From Vicingus sp036171675 (GTDB taxonomy: Bacteria; Bacteroidota; Bacteroidia; Flavobacteriales_E; Vicingaceae), in the NCBI GenBank assembly GCA_036171675.1, contig JAVHRO010000042.1, positions 1 to 52,128 on the forward strand: 52,128 bases of DNA. The letters run 5' to 3'. The notes under the pieces were generated by a model. The model worked only from the letters and a program-made list of their open reading frames with translations. It ran no database searches and was not told the origin of the DNA. The position numbers and the translations under genes were made by a program. Of this stretch, positions 16,453-24,118 are shown in pieces; the stretch's first letter is position 1; every line of letters starts with the position of its first letter.

Positions 16453-17802
16453 ATGAAAAAATTTATAAATACCATCAAAAACATTTGGAGTATTGAGGAT
16501 TTAAGATCTCGAATTCTAACAACATTAGTATTATTACTCGTGTATAGATTGGGCTCTTATGTTGTTCTTCCAGGTGTTGATTCAACTGCATTGGAGGCTG
16601 CAAATTCTAAGAATGCAAGTGGAGGATTATTAGATTTGATTAACATATTTGCTGGGGGTGCTTTTTCTAGAGCGTCAATTTTTGCATTAGGAATTATGCC
16701 TTACATTTCGGCTTCGATTGTAATCCAATTACTAGGTATGGCAATACCTTATTTTCAACGATTACAAAAAGAAGGTGAAAGTGGAAGAAGAAAAATTAAT
16801 CAAATAACACGTTTTCTAACTATTATTATTACCGCGTTCCAAGCACCTGGTTATATTGCGTCTCAAATCACTACTCACGTTGGTGTGGTGCCTGATGCAG
16901 GTCCAATGTGGTGGTTCTCAACGGTACTTCTTTTAGTTACAGGAACTATGTTTGTAATGTGGATTGGTGAAAGAATAACTGAAAAAGGAATTGGAAATGG
17001 AATTTCATTATTAATTATGATTGGTATTGTAGCAAAACTTCCATCTGCCTTTATTTTTGAAATAGCTTCTAGGTTCGGTGTTGGTGGTGTTGGTGGTCCA
17101 GTAATATTATTAATTGAAGTTGCCTTGTTATTATTAGTAATTGTATTGTCTATATTGCTGGTGCAAGGTACAAGAAAAATACCCGTACAATATGCAAAAA
17201 GAATTGTTGGAAACAAACAATACGGTGGTGTGCGTCAATATATTCCACTTAAAGTTAATGCTGCTGGTGTTATGCCTATCATTTTTGCCCAGGCAATTAT
17301 GTTTATTCCATTAACATTAGCTGGTTTTGGTGATTCTTCTGTAACATCTTGGTTTGTTGCTACATTCAGTAATACTGGAGGATTTGCTTATAATTTAACA
17401 TTTGCGTTAATGATTATTGCATTTACCTATTTTTATACTGCAGTTACTGTAAATCCAAATCAAATGGCTGATGATATGAAAAGAAATGGCGGTTTTATTC
17501 CTGGGATTAAACCTGGCAAAAAAACGGCTGAATTTATCGATAATGTAATGTCAAGAATAACTCTTCCGGGTTCTATGTTTTTGTCAGTAGTCGCTATTTT
17601 ACCTGCATTTGCAATGATTGCTGGCGTTAACAATTCATTTGCACATTTTTATGGAGGAACATCGCTATTAATTATGGTAGGTGTTATTTTAGATACGTTA
17701 CAACAAATTGAAAGTCATTTATTAATGCGTCATTATGATGGATTAATGAAATCTGGAAGAATTAAAGGAAGAACAACTGCAGGGGTTGGAATGGCTGTAT
17801 AA
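16453..17802 (+). CDS. secY: Protein translocase subunit SecY
   Basis: SecY is the channel of the Sec translocon and exports all signal-peptide proteins in this window. The 449-residue protein has ten predicted membrane segments, starting ILTTLVLLLVYRLGSYVVLPG. Family signatures include GIMPYISASIVIQLL near residue 80 and the cytoplasmic loops around QKEGESGRRKINQITR and GTRKIPVQYAKR. It follows rplO and is 2 nt from map. Confidence 0.99.
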   Translation: MKKFINTIKNIWSIEDLRSRILTTLVLLLVYRLGSYVVLPGVDSTALEAANSKNASGGLLDLINIFAGGAFSRASIFALGIMPYISASIVIQLLGMAIPYFQRLQKEGESGRRKINQITRFLTIIITAFQAPGYIASQITTHVGVVPDAGPMWWFSTVLLLVTGTMFVMWIGERITEKGIGNGISLLIMIGIVAKLPSAFIFEIASRFGVGGVGGPVILLIEVALLLLVIVLSILLVQGTRKIPVQYAKRIVGNKQYGGVRQYIPLKVNAAGVMPIIFAQAIMFIPLTLAGFGDSSVTSWFVATFSNTGGFAYNLTFALMIIAFTYFYTAVTVNPNQMADDMKRNGGFIPGIKPGKKTAEFIDNVMSRITLPGSMFLSVVAILPAFAMIAGVNNSFAHFYGGTSLLIMVGVILDTLQQIESHLLMRHYDGLMKSGRIKGRTTAGVGMAV

Positions 17803-17804
17803 TT

Positions 17805-18590
17805 ATGAGTAGAATATTTTATAAAACGGAAGAGGAGATAGAGTTAATAAGAGAAAGTTCTTTACTTGTTGGAAAAACATTAGCAGAGGTTGCTAAAATT
17901 ATTAAACCAGGTATCACTACGCTTGATTTGGATAAGTTGGCAGAGGAGTTTATTAGAGATAATGATGCTATTCCTGGGTTTCTTGGAATGTATGATTTTC
18001 CTAATACTTTGTGTACTTCTCTAAATGCGGCTGTTGTTCACGGAATACCAAATAATAAGCCTCTTAAAAATGGAGATATAATTTCTGTCGATTGTGGGGT
18101 GTTTAAAAATGGATTTTATGGCGATGTGGCTTATACGTTTGAAGTTGGTGAAGTGGATGAAAATATTAAAAAATTGCTTCGAATTACTAGAGAATGTTTA
18201 GAAAAAGCTATAGAGGTTGCAGTAGCTGGTAATCGAATTGGTGATATTGGTTTTGCAGTTCAGCATCATGCTGAAAGTAATGGCTATGGTGTTGTTAGGG
18301 AATTGGTTGGTCATGGTTTAGGTAGAGATTTGCATGAAGCACCTGAAGTTCCTAATTATGGTAGAAAAGGAACTGGATTAATGTTAAAAGAAGGATTGGT
18401 TATTGCAATTGAACCAATGATAAATATGGGTGTTAGAAATGTTATTCAAGATAAAGATGGATGGACAATTGTAACAAAAGATGGAAAACCTTCAGCACAT
18501 TATGAGCAAGATATTGTTATAAGAAAGGGAAAAGCGGATGTATTGTCCTCTCATAAATTTGTTGAAGAAGTATTAAATAATAAAAATTAA
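17805..18590 (+). CDS. map: Methionine aminopeptidase, type I
   Basis: Removes the initiator Met from nascent proteins whose second residue is small. The 261-residue pita-bread fold has all five metal ligands (Asp96, Asp107, His170, Glu203, Glu234) and the substrate-binding His79 and His177. No N-terminal zinc-finger extension is present, so it is the short bacterial type I form. Its stop overlaps the infA start by one base (TAATG). Confidence 0.98.
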   Translation: MSRIFYKTEEEIELIRESSLLVGKTLAEVAKIIKPGITTLDLDKLAEEFIRDNDAIPGFLGMYDFPNTLCTSLNAAVVHGIPNNKPLKNGDIISVDCGVFKNGFYGDVAYTFEVGEVDENIKKLLRITRECLEKAIEVAVAGNRIGDIGFAVQHHAESNGYGVVRELVGHGLGRDLHEAPEVPNYGRKGTGLMLKEGLVIAIEPMINMGVRNVIQDKDGWTIVTKDGKPSAHYEQDIVIRKGKADVLSSHKFVEEVLNNKN

Positions 18591-18808
18591 TGGCAAAACA
18601 ATCATCTATAGAACAAGATGGAACCATAATCGAAGCATTGTCGAATGCAATGTTTAGAGTAGAGTTAGAAAATGGGCATGTAATCACTGCTCATATTTCT
18701 GGAAAGATGAGAATGCATTATATTCGAATTTTGCCAGGTGATAAAGTGAAAGTTGAGATGTCTCCTTATGATTTATCAAAAGGTAGAATTTCATTTAGGT
18801 ATAAATAA
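18590..18808 (+). CDS. infA: Translation initiation factor IF-1
   Basis: IF-1 blocks the A site during initiation. The 72-residue OB-fold protein has IEQDGTIIEALSNAMFRVELENGH and RILPGDKVKVEMSPYDLSKGRI. It starts inside the map stop codon, indicating translational coupling, and is followed by a short gap with a hairpin before rpmJ. Confidence 0.99.
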   Translation: MAKQSSIEQDGTIIEALSNAMFRVELENGHVITAHISGKMRMHYIRILPGDKVKVEMSPYDLSKGRISFRYK

Positions 18809-18817
18809 TTACTAAAT

Positions 18818-18835
18818 ATTCGTTGTCAAACGAAT
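18818..18835 (+). promoter_or_regulatory. Perfect 7-bp hairpin in the rpmJ leader
   Basis: ATTCGTT (18818-18824) pairs perfectly with AACGAAT (18829-18835) around a GTCA loop, in the 42-nt gap between infA and rpmJ. It has no T run. It could be an RNA control element for the rpmJ-rpsM-rpsK-rpsD section or mark an RNA processing site; no proof from sequence. Confidence 0.35.
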
Positions 18836-18850
18836 GAAAATTTAAATAAG

Positions 18851-18967
18851 ATGAAAGTAAGAGCATCCATTAAAAAAAGAAGTGCAGACTGCAAAATTGT
18901 TCGCAGAAAAGGACGTTTATACGTTATTAACAAAAAAAACCCTAAGTTTAAACAAAGACAAGGATAA
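18851..18967 (+). CDS. rpmJ: 50S ribosomal protein L36, zinc-ligand-poor form
   Basis: The 38-residue gene is easily missed because of its length. It starts MKVRASIKKRSADCKIV and ends KFKQRQG, clear L36 signatures. The four zinc ligands of the classical form (Cys11, Cys14, Cys27, His33) are Ser11, Cys14, Asn27 and Phe33, so only one remains and zinc binding is not expected. The position between infA and rpsM is standard. Confidence 0.97.
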   Translation: MKVRASIKKRSADCKIVRRKGRLYVINKKNPKFKQRQG

Positions 18968-18981
18968 AATAATAACTAATT

Positions 18982-19359
18982 ATGGCAAGAATTGCAGGTA
19001 TAGATTTACCAAAACAAAAACGTGGCGTTATAGGCCTTACATACATTTATGGTATAGGAAAATCTTCAGCTAGTAAGATTTTAGGTAAAGCTGGTATTGA
19101 CGAAAACAAGAAAGTTCAAGATTGGGACGATGATGATTTATCTAAAATTAGACAAATTCTCAATGATGAATTTAGAATTGAAGGTGCGCTTAGATCTGAA
19201 GTACAATTAAATATTAAACGTTTGATGGATATCGGTTGTTATAGAGGTGTGCGACATAGATCTGGTTTACCATTAAGAGGTCAACGCACTAAAAACAATT
19301 CTAGAACTAGAAAAGGTAAAAAGAAAACAGTTGCTAACAAGAAAAAAGTAACTAAATAA
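18982..19359 (+). CDS. rpsM: 30S ribosomal protein S13
   Basis: S13 contacts the P-site tRNA and forms bridges to L5. It has 125 residues, with MARIAGIDLPKQKRGVIGLTYIYGIG at the start and RHRSGLPLRGQRTKNNSRTRKG near the basic C-terminus. First gene of the alpha cluster proper, 14 nt after rpmJ. Confidence 0.99.
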   Translation: MARIAGIDLPKQKRGVIGLTYIYGIGKSSASKILGKAGIDENKKVQDWDDDDLSKIRQILNDEFRIEGALRSEVQLNIKRLMDIGCYRGVRHRSGLPLRGQRTKNNSRTRKGKKKTVANKKKVTK

Positions 19360-19365
19360 TAAATT

Positions 19366-19371
19366 AAGGAG
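19366..19371 (+). promoter_or_regulatory. Shine-Dalgarno-like AAGGAG before rpsK
   Basis: AAGGAG lies 9 nt before the rpsK ATG. Spacing is acceptable for base pairing with the 16S 3' end; such sites are rare in this window. Confidence 0.5.
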
Positions 19372-19380
19372 TCAATTAAA

Positions 19381-19767
19381 ATGGCAAAAACAAACGTAAA
19401 GAAGAAAAAAAAGGTGATAATAGAAGCTTATGGACAGGCTCATATTCATGCATCTTTTAACAATATTATTGTTAGCTTAACAAACAATAATGGACAAGTA
19501 ATTTCTTGGTCTTCAGCTGGTAAAATGGGATTTAAAGGTTCTAAAAAGAACACTCCATACGCGGCTCAATTAGCTGCAGCAGACTGTGCAAAAGAAGCAT
19601 TTGAAAACGGTTTAAGAAAAGTTAAAGTTTTCGTTAAAGGACCTGGTGCAGGTAGAGAGTCAGCAATAAGAACTATTCATAATACAGGCATTCTTGTAAC
19701 TGAAATAGTTGACATTACACCACTTCCACACAACGGATGTCGTCCTCCTAAAAGAAGAAGAGTATAG
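19381..19767 (+). CDS. rpsK: 30S ribosomal protein S11
   Basis: S11 forms the platform of the 30S subunit near the mRNA exit and the 16S 3' end. The 128-residue protein has GQAHIHASFNNIIVSLTN, GPGAGRESAIR and ITPLPHNGCRPPKRRRV at the C-terminus. It is followed by the 92-nt structured leader of rpsD. Confidence 0.99.
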   Translation: MAKTNVKKKKKVIIEAYGQAHIHASFNNIIVSLTNNNGQVISWSSAGKMGFKGSKKNTPYAAQLAAADCAKEAFENGLRKVKVFVKGPGAGRESAIRTIHNTGILVTEIVDITPLPHNGCRPPKRRRV

Positions 19768-19788
19768 TTAATAATCATTATATAAACC

Positions 19789-19842
19789 GAAAGGAATTTA
19801 AGTTATCGAAGGATATTGACCTTAATTCATAATGTTTCTTTC
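19789..19842 (+). promoter_or_regulatory. Structured leader of rpsD (candidate S4 autoregulatory RNA)
   Basis: Nested stems can form. The outer stem is GAAAG 19789-19793 with CTTTC 19838-19842. An inner 8-bp stem with one bulged T pairs 19794-19802 with 19821-19828. A terminal stem TATC 19804-19807 with GATA 19812-19815 closes on GAAG. It lies 17 nt before the rpsD ATG and has no T run. S4 autoregulation is established in other bacteria; assignment here is inference. Confidence 0.5.
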
Positions 19843-19859
19843 AAAAAATTAAAATTAAA

Positions 19860-20465
19860 ATGGCAAGGTATAGAGGTCCAAAATCAAAAATCGCAAGAAA
19901 ATTCAGAGAACCAATTTTTGGTGCTGATAAAGTATTGGAAAAAAAGAATTACCCTCCTGGACAACATGGTCCAAACAAAAGAAGAGGTAAACAATCGGAA
20001 TACGCGATTCAATTAGCAGAAAAACAAAAAGCTAAATACACTTACGGTATTTTAGAAAAACAATTTGAAAATTTATTTGTTAAAGCTTCTAGAACAAAAG
20101 GTATTACTGGTGAGAACTTATTAAAGTTATGTGAATCACGTTTAGATAATGTAGTTTTTAGATTGGGTATTGCCCCAACAAGAAGTGGAGCTAGACAGTT
20201 AGTAGCTCACAGACATATTACTGTTAATGGTAATTTGGTAAATATTCCATCATACATTGTTAGCGAAGGCGATGTTGTCGGTGTAAGGGAAAAGTCAAAA
20301 TCATTAGAAGCTATTACTTCTTCTCTTTCTGCTCATCCTGCAAAATCAGAATGGTTGGATTGGGATAAGCAACTTATGACTGGAAGATTTATTAAAGTTC
20401 CTGAAAGAACTCAAATTCCAGAAAACATTAAAGAACAATTAATCGTAGAGCTTTACTCTAAATAA
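19860..20465 (+). CDS. rpsD: 30S ribosomal protein S4
   Basis: S4 initiates 30S assembly and often represses translation of its own operon. It has 201 residues, with the rRNA-binding N-terminal domain and the S4 RNA-binding fold (RLDNVVFRLGIAPTRSGARQLVAHRHI). The N-terminal zinc cysteines of some S4 proteins are absent. It has the longest gap before it in the whole ribosomal run (92 nt). Confidence 0.99.
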   Translation: MARYRGPKSKIARKFREPIFGADKVLEKKNYPPGQHGPNKRRGKQSEYAIQLAEKQKAKYTYGILEKQFENLFVKASRTKGITGENLLKLCESRLDNVVFRLGIAPTRSGARQLVAHRHITVNGNLVNIPSYIVSEGDVVGVREKSKSLEAITSSLSAHPAKSEWLDWDKQLMTGRFIKVPERTQIPENIKEQLIVELYSK

Positions 20466-20484
20466 TTTTAACTAAATAAATACT

Positions 20485-21477
20485 ATGGCAATTTTAGACT
20501 TCCAAAAACCAGATAAAGTAATCATGATCAATTCTGATGAATATTTCGGAACTTTTGAGTTTCGTCCGTTAGAACCTGGTTATGGTATAACAATAGGTAA
20601 TGCATTAAGAAGAGTATTATTAAACTCTTTAGAAGGATTTGCTATAACATCAATAAAAATTGAAGGGGTAGATCATGAATTTTCTACCATTAAAGGTGTT
20701 GTTGAAGACGTAGCTCAAATTATTTTGAATTTAAAACAAGTGCGTTTTAAACAACAAATTGAAGATACTGAAAATGAAAAACTAACTGTTTCAATTAGCG
20801 GTCAAGAAACTGTAACTGCTGGAGATATAGGTAAATTCACATCTGCATTTCAAGTTTTAAATACCAATCATATTATTTGTAACTTAGAAAAATCAGTGAA
20901 GTTACAAATGGAATTGACGATCAATAAAGGTAGAGGTTATGTTCCTTCAGAAGACAATCAATTATCAGATTCAACTATTGGTGTTATTGCTATTGATTCT
21001 ATTCATACTCCAATTAAAAATGTAAAATATAACATTGAAAACTTTAGGGTTGGTCAAAAAACTGACTTTGAGAAATTAGTGTTCGAAATTACTACAGATG
21101 GTTCAATTCATCCTAAAGAAGCACTTAAAGAGGCTGCAAAAATTTTAATACACCACTTTATGTTGTTTTCTGATGAGCGAATTACATTGGATACTGAAGA
21201 AAAGTCGTCAGTTGAAGAATTTGATGAAGATTCATTACACATGAGACAATTACTAAAAACCAAATTGGTTGACATGGATTTATCAGTTAGAGCATTAAAT
21301 TGCTTAAAAGCTGCTGATGTTGATACATTAGGTGATTTAGTTCAATTTAATAAAAATGATTTGTTAAAATTCAGAAATTTTGGTAAAAAATCATTAACTG
21401 AATTAGACGAATTAGTTGAAAACAAAGGCTTAACTTTCGGAATGAATGTTGCTGCCTATAAATTAGATAAGGAGTAA
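20485..21477 (+). CDS. rpoA: DNA-directed RNA polymerase subunit alpha
   Basis: Alpha dimerises to nucleate RNA polymerase assembly; its C-terminal domain binds DNA and activators. The 330-residue protein has FRPLEPGYGITIGNALRRVLL (dimerisation region, residues ~27-48) and a C-terminal domain of helix-hairpin-helix type around LSVRALNCLKAADVDTLGDL and FRNFGKKSLTELDE. Its 3' end carries an AAGGAG ahead of rplQ. Confidence 0.99.
   Translation: MAILDFQKPDKVIMINSDEYFGTFEFRPLEPGYGITIGNALRRVLLNSLEGFAITSIKIEGVDHEFSTIKGVVEDVAQIILNLKQVRFKQQIEDTENEKLTVSISGQETVTAGDIGKFTSAFQVLNTNHIICNLEKSVKLQMELTINKGRGYVPSEDNQLSDSTIGVIAIDSIHTPIKNVKYNIENFRVGQKTDFEKLVFEITTDGSIHPKEALKEAAKILIHHFMLFSDERITLDTEEKSSVEEFDEDSLHMRQLLKTKLVDMDLSVRALNCLKAADVDTLGDLVQFNKNDLLKFRNFGKKSLTELDELVENKGLTFGMNVAAYKLDKE
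21469..21474 (+). promoter_or_regulatory. Shine-Dalgarno-like AAGGAG before rplQ
   Basis: AAGGAG overlaps the last rpoA codons (Lys-Glu then the stop) 10 nt before the rplQ ATG. Because the codons for Lys-Glu also generate this string, chance is possible. Confidence 0.35.
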
Positions 21478-21484
21478 AAGAGAC

Positions 21485-22009
21485 ATGAGACACGGAAAGA
21501 AATTAAATCATTTAGGAAGAAAATCTGGACACAGAAAAGCTATGCTTTCTAATATGGCATGCTCTCTTATCGAGCATAAAAAAATCAATACTACTGTAGC
21601 TAAAGCTAAAGCGTTGAAACTATATGTTGAACCTTTAATTACAAAAGCAAAAACAGATTCTACTCATTCAAGAAGAGTTGTGTTTAGTTACTTACAAAGT
21701 AAAGAAGCGGTTACTGAACTTTTTAGAGATGTAGCAGTTAAAGTTGCTGATAGACCAGGTGGTTATACCAGAATTTTAAAAACTGGAAACAGAATTGGTG
21801 ATAACGCTGAAATGTGTTTTATTGAATTTGTTGATTACAATGAAAACATGCTTAAAGATGTTAAGAAAAAAGCTACTTCAACTCGAAGAAAAAGAGCTAC
21901 AGGTAAAAAAACAGAAGATGCTGCAGCTGATGTAAAAACAAGTGAAGCTGATTCAACAAATATTTCAAATGACGAATCTAGTGCTAATGATGAAGCAAAA
22001 AAAGATTGA
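21485..22009 (+). CDS. rplQ: 50S ribosomal protein L17 with acidic/basic C-terminal tail
   Basis: L17 lies near the tunnel exit. Residues 1-~118 are the conserved core (MRHGKKLNHLGRKSGHRKAM, DRPGGYTRILKTGNRIGDNAEM). A tail of ~55 residues, first Lys/Arg-rich and then Ala/Asp/Glu/Ser-rich, extends past the normal end; such tails are usual in Bacteroidota and probably disordered. Last gene of the ribosomal run, followed by a terminator. Confidence 0.98.
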   Translation: MRHGKKLNHLGRKSGHRKAMLSNMACSLIEHKKINTTVAKAKALKLYVEPLITKAKTDSTHSRRVVFSYLQSKEAVTELFRDVAVKVADRPGGYTRILKTGNRIGDNAEMCFIEFVDYNENMLKDVKKKATSTRRKRATGKKTEDAAADVKTSEADSTNISNDESSANDEAKKD

Positions 22010-22038
22010 TATTTGAAGTTTAATTTTTAGATAATAAG

Positions 22039-22075
22039 AAAAGGATAAAGTAATTTTGCTTTATCCTTTTTTTTT
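22039..22075 (+). terminator. Terminator at the end of the ribosomal operon
   Basis: AAAAGGATAAAG (22039-22050) pairs with CTTTATCCTTTT (22059-22070) around an 8-base loop, followed by more Ts up to 22075. The loop TAATTTTG (22051-22058) also matches the Bacteroidota promoter box. Confidence 0.9.
22051..22058 (+). promoter_or_regulatory. TAnnTTTG box in the terminator loop, possible carA promoter
   Basis: TAATTTTG is an exact match to the -7 consensus and is the only good match between rplQ and carA. A transcript would begin near 22064, inside the right arm of the terminator, leaving a ~30-nt leader for carA. No clear TTG -33 element is seen 19 bases upstream, so confidence is modest. Confidence 0.35.
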
Positions 22076-22095
22076 GCAATATAGTACCATTTCTT

Positions 22096-23214
22096 ATGGA
22101 AAACACAACTGGAAAAGCTATTCTAATACTACAAGACGGAACCATTTTTGAAGGAAAATCGGCTGGTTTTGTTGGTACAACAACTGGAGAAATCTGTTTT
22201 AATACGGGTATGACTGGTTATCAAGAAATATTCACGGATCCTTCTTATTACGGACAAATATTAGTTGCAACTACTTCTCATATTGGAAATTATGGCGTTT
22301 CTACTGAAGAAGTAGAATCAGATCATGTTAGAATTTCTGGATTGGTTTGTAAAAAGTTCTCTGAAGTTTATTCTCGAACTTATGCAGATTCATCATTGCA
22401 AGAATATTTTGAAAAGGAAAAAATTGTTGCTATTTCGGATGTAGATACGCGAGCTTTAGTGCGTCATATACGCGATAAGGGAGCAATGAATGCCATTATT
22501 TCATCTGAAAATTTTGATGTTAATCAGTTAAATAATCAACTCGACGGCGTCCCTTCAATGAACGGGTTAGAACTTTCTTCAAAAGTTTGTACAAAGGAAG
22601 CCTATTATTTTGGAAACGAAACTGCATCAAATAAAGTGGCAGTATATGACTTTGGTGTGAAGAAAAATATTTTAAGATGTTTGGCTGATAGAGATTGTTA
22701 TTTGAAAGTGTTTCCGATGCAAACCTCTTTTGAGGAAATGATGAAATGGAACCCAGATGGATTTATGTTGTCTAATGGTCCAGGAGATCCATCAGTAATG
22801 AAATTTCAAATTGAAAATGTTGCAAAAATTAAAGAATCAGGATTACCTGTGTTTGGGATTTGTCTGGGACACCAAATATTGGCAATATCTTGTGGATTAA
22901 CCACTTCTAAAATGCACAATGGACACAGGGGGTGCAATCACCCTGTATTAAACCTTGTGACTGGAAAAGGTGAAATTACTTCACAAAATCATGGTTTTGT
23001 AGTAGATATGGAATCTGCAAAAAACGACAATAATATCGAAGTTACTCATCAACATTTAAATGATAAAACGTTAGCAGGATTTAGATTAAAAGATAGAGAG
23101 GTATTTTCAGTTCAATATCACCCTGAATCTTCACCTGGTCCGCACGATTCAAGATATTTATTCGACTCATTTGTTGAGAAGATTGTACAATCTAAAGTTA
23201 GGGTTTCAACGTAA
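22096..23214 (+). CDS. carA: Carbamoyl-phosphate synthase small subunit (glutamine amidotransferase)
   Basis: CarA hydrolyses glutamine and passes ammonia to CarB for carbamoyl phosphate synthesis in arginine and pyrimidine pathways. The 372-residue chain has the CarA-specific N-terminal domain (CFNTGMTGYQEIFTDPSYYGQI) and a class I amidotransferase domain with the triad Cys256 (GICLGHQ), His342 and Glu344 (YHPESSPGPHDS). carB is not in the window; a carA-only location after rplQ is familiar in Flavobacteriia. The leader is 20 nt after the terminator. Confidence 0.98.
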   Translation: MENTTGKAILILQDGTIFEGKSAGFVGTTTGEICFNTGMTGYQEIFTDPSYYGQILVATTSHIGNYGVSTEEVESDHVRISGLVCKKFSEVYSRTYADSSLQEYFEKEKIVAISDVDTRALVRHIRDKGAMNAIISSENFDVNQLNNQLDGVPSMNGLELSSKVCTKEAYYFGNETASNKVAVYDFGVKKNILRCLADRDCYLKVFPMQTSFEEMMKWNPDGFMLSNGPGDPSVMKFQIENVAKIKESGLPVFGICLGHQILAISCGLTTSKMHNGHRGCNHPVLNLVTGKGEITSQNHGFVVDMESAKNDNNIEVTHQHLNDKTLAGFRLKDREVFSVQYHPESSPGPHDSRYLFDSFVEKIVQSKVRVST

Positions 23215-23299
23215 CGCGTAAAACAGACTTGTTTTTCTCATTTTTATTTTATAGTTTTAGATTGTTATTCTTTTTTTTCAACCTAAAATCATTAGAACT

Positions 23300-23425
23300 T
23301 TGAAAAAACTTTCCATTCTTTTTTTATCTATTTTTTTTCATGTAATTGTAATTGCACAGCAAATAGTATGTAAAACAACCAAGATTATAAAGATATCTAC
23401 TCTTGGATTAAAATTTAAAACATGA
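23300..23425 (+). pseudogene. Possible gene relic: orphan signal-peptide coding sequence
   Basis: From a TTG at 23300 a 41-codon frame reads KKLSILFLSIFFHVIVIAQQ after the start. This is a textbook Bacteroidota signal peptide with an AQ cleavage end, followed by only ~20 unremarkable residues. The TGA stop (23423-23425) overlaps the ATG of the next gene. It may be the surviving 5' end of a decayed secreted-protein gene or a very small translated peptide. The remainder of the 207-nt gap 23215-23421 is T-rich with no clear promoter or terminator. Confidence 0.35.
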
Positions 23426-24081
23426 AAACACATCAACTAATACTTGCGACTTTGTTGCAATCTTTTTTACTATCAAGTAACTCAAAAGCACAAACAATAG
23501 ACAGTTCAAAAATTATCCCAATCAATCCAACTACATCCGACACTATAAAAATCATTATTTATACAAACTCACCCTACACTTATTGCGGATTAGATACTAT
23601 CGTATTTGACACTACCAGCAATCAAATATCGGTTAGTGCTACGACTCAACCTGGAGATTTATCTTCACCTTGTTTTTCAATAGACACATTAACAATTGGC
23701 GTTTTAAATGCAGGAAATTACGAGCTTATTTGTGAGTTGGTAACTATTACCCCACCAACGACTTATGACATGGACACAATTTATTTTACTGTTCAACTAA
23801 CCAATGGAATTCAACTCATGGACAATCTAGACCAAAGAATAAAGACTCACCCTAACCCTGCAAACAATTGGTTAACGATTTCTGTAAAAAGCAGCGGTTT
23901 AGGCAACGTGCAACTTGAAGCGTTTAATTTAGCTGGCAAGTTAGTATTCTCTGAAAATCAATTACTACTAAACGAAGTTTTAAAAGTTAATGTTTCAACC
24001 CTTATTAATGGTCTATATTTGTTCAAACTCATTTTTACTGATGGCACAAGTGAAGTGTTTAAAGTAAGTGAGAATAGATAA
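23422..24081 (+). CDS. Small secreted protein with T9SS type A sorting domain
   Basis: The 219-residue protein has a signal peptide (residues 1-~24, ending SNSKAQ), a ~100-residue central part of unknown function with three Cys, and a C-terminal sorting domain from ~139 (KTHPNPANNWLTISV, FNLAGKLVFS, INGLYLFKLIFTDG). That tail is the Por/PNP type recognised by the type IX secretion system and removed or linked to the surface. The middle part matches no family I recognise. Followed by clpX after 37 nt. Confidence 0.85.
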   Translation: MKTHQLILATLLQSFLLSSNSKAQTIDSSKIIPINPTTSDTIKIIIYTNSPYTYCGLDTIVFDTTSNQISVSATTQPGDLSSPCFSIDTLTIGVLNAGNYELICELVTITPPTTYDMDTIYFTVQLTNGIQLMDNLDQRIKTHPNPANNWLTISVKSSGLGNVQLEAFNLAGKLVFSENQLLLNEVLKVNVSTLINGLYLFKLIFTDGTSEVFKVSENR

Positions 24082-24106
24082 TTATAAAGTCCATGATTAT
24101 TTTTAT

Positions 24107-24114
24107 TAACTTTG
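24107..24114 (+). promoter_or_regulatory. TAACTTTG promoter box 4 nt before the clpX start
   Basis: An exact TAnnTTTG match ends only 4 bases before the clpX ATG (24119). Transcription starting the normal distance downstream would begin at or next to the ATG, giving a leaderless mRNA. No convincing TTG -33 element is seen. Confidence 0.55.
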
Positions 24115-24118
24115 CATT

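Noticed and set aside
23215..23299. Terminator after carA
   Set aside because: The T-rich stretch has no convincing stem, so no terminator is called.
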